Below are positions 63,886-64,000 of a stretch of 64,000 nucleotides of DNA, in pieces. A program made the translations under genes and the position numbers. Source of the DNA: Sphaerolaimus hirsutus (taxonomy: Eukaryota > Nematoda > Chromadorea > Monhysterida > Sphaerolaimidae); NCBI GenBank assembly GCA_964036195.1, contig OZ038457.1, positions 5,118,635 to 5,182,634 of the forward strand, read 5' to 3'. Every line of letters begins with the position of its first letter. Position 1 is the stretch's first letter. The notes beneath the pieces are model-generated. The model did no database searches, was not told the DNA's origin, and saw nothing but the letters and a program-made list of their open reading frames with translations.

Positions 63886-64000
63886 CCACTTAGTAAATAT
63901 GTAACCTTCATATTTTTGCGAATGACGTCCACTAACATTGATTTCATCAATTGAATTAGGAATTTCATTCTGACTCACAGGTTTATGGAACTAAATAATG

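Noticed and set aside
1-64000. Assigning the sequence to tunicates or copepods because introners are known there
   Set aside because: Nothing in the proteins fixes the phylum; the similarity is only to a general phenomenon.

Overview
This is metazoan (invertebrate) nuclear DNA. Protein-coding exons are short, GC-richer than their surroundings and split by many spliceosomal introns, and the non-coding DNA is AT-rich and packed with small fold-back transposons. No phylum can be fixed from the sequence. The main gene is a clear cohesin-loader homologue, so the host is an animal.

Layout. Positions 1 to about 22,700 hold no gene I can support. This stretch is a graveyard of miniature inverted-repeat elements (MITEs), many with readable target-site duplications (TSDs). 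Positions 22,704-51,213 on the minus strand are one large gene, the NIPBL/Nipped-B/Scc2 cohesin loader. I assigned 43 coding exons by hand. They join in frame with consistent phases to 7,179 nt, about 2,392 residues. From N to C terminus it has a long Gln-rich region, the canonical NIPBL N-terminal motif, a charged linker, and the HEAT-repeat hook. Positions 51,939-55,367 on the plus strand are an F-box/leucine-rich-repeat gene in 8 coding exons (1,503 nt, 500 residues), arranged head-to-head with NIPBL. Only 27 bp after its stop codon sits a young, complete LTR retrotransposon on the minus strand (55,395-60,187). Its LTRs are 438 bp, the TSD is 4 bp, and it has one Gag-protease-like ORF with no reverse transcriptase or integrase. 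Positions 63,276-63,490 on the minus strand are the last exon of a four-transmembrane TMEM47/claudin-like gene that continues past the window or is otherwise unresolved.

Functionally, NIPBL (loading cohesin on DNA) and the F-box protein (a presumed SCF ubiquitin-ligase substrate receptor) share a roughly 0.7 kb intergenic region and may share a divergent promoter. Nothing suggests a common pathway.

The most interesting signals are these. (1) NIPBL intron 24 is, end to end, a palindromic MITE whose own ends supply GT and AG, an introner-like element caught inside a conserved coding region. (2) The leader of the LTR element carries about ten hairpins with an invariant 5-nt loop and stems that change sequence while keeping pairing. 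(3) Both genes use an unusual 5' splice-site consensus, GT(G/T)NG, often GTTGGT. (4) NIPBL has about 380 Gln-rich residues placed before the motif that normally starts the protein. (5) Several nested transposons have both the filled and the empty target site visible in the same window.
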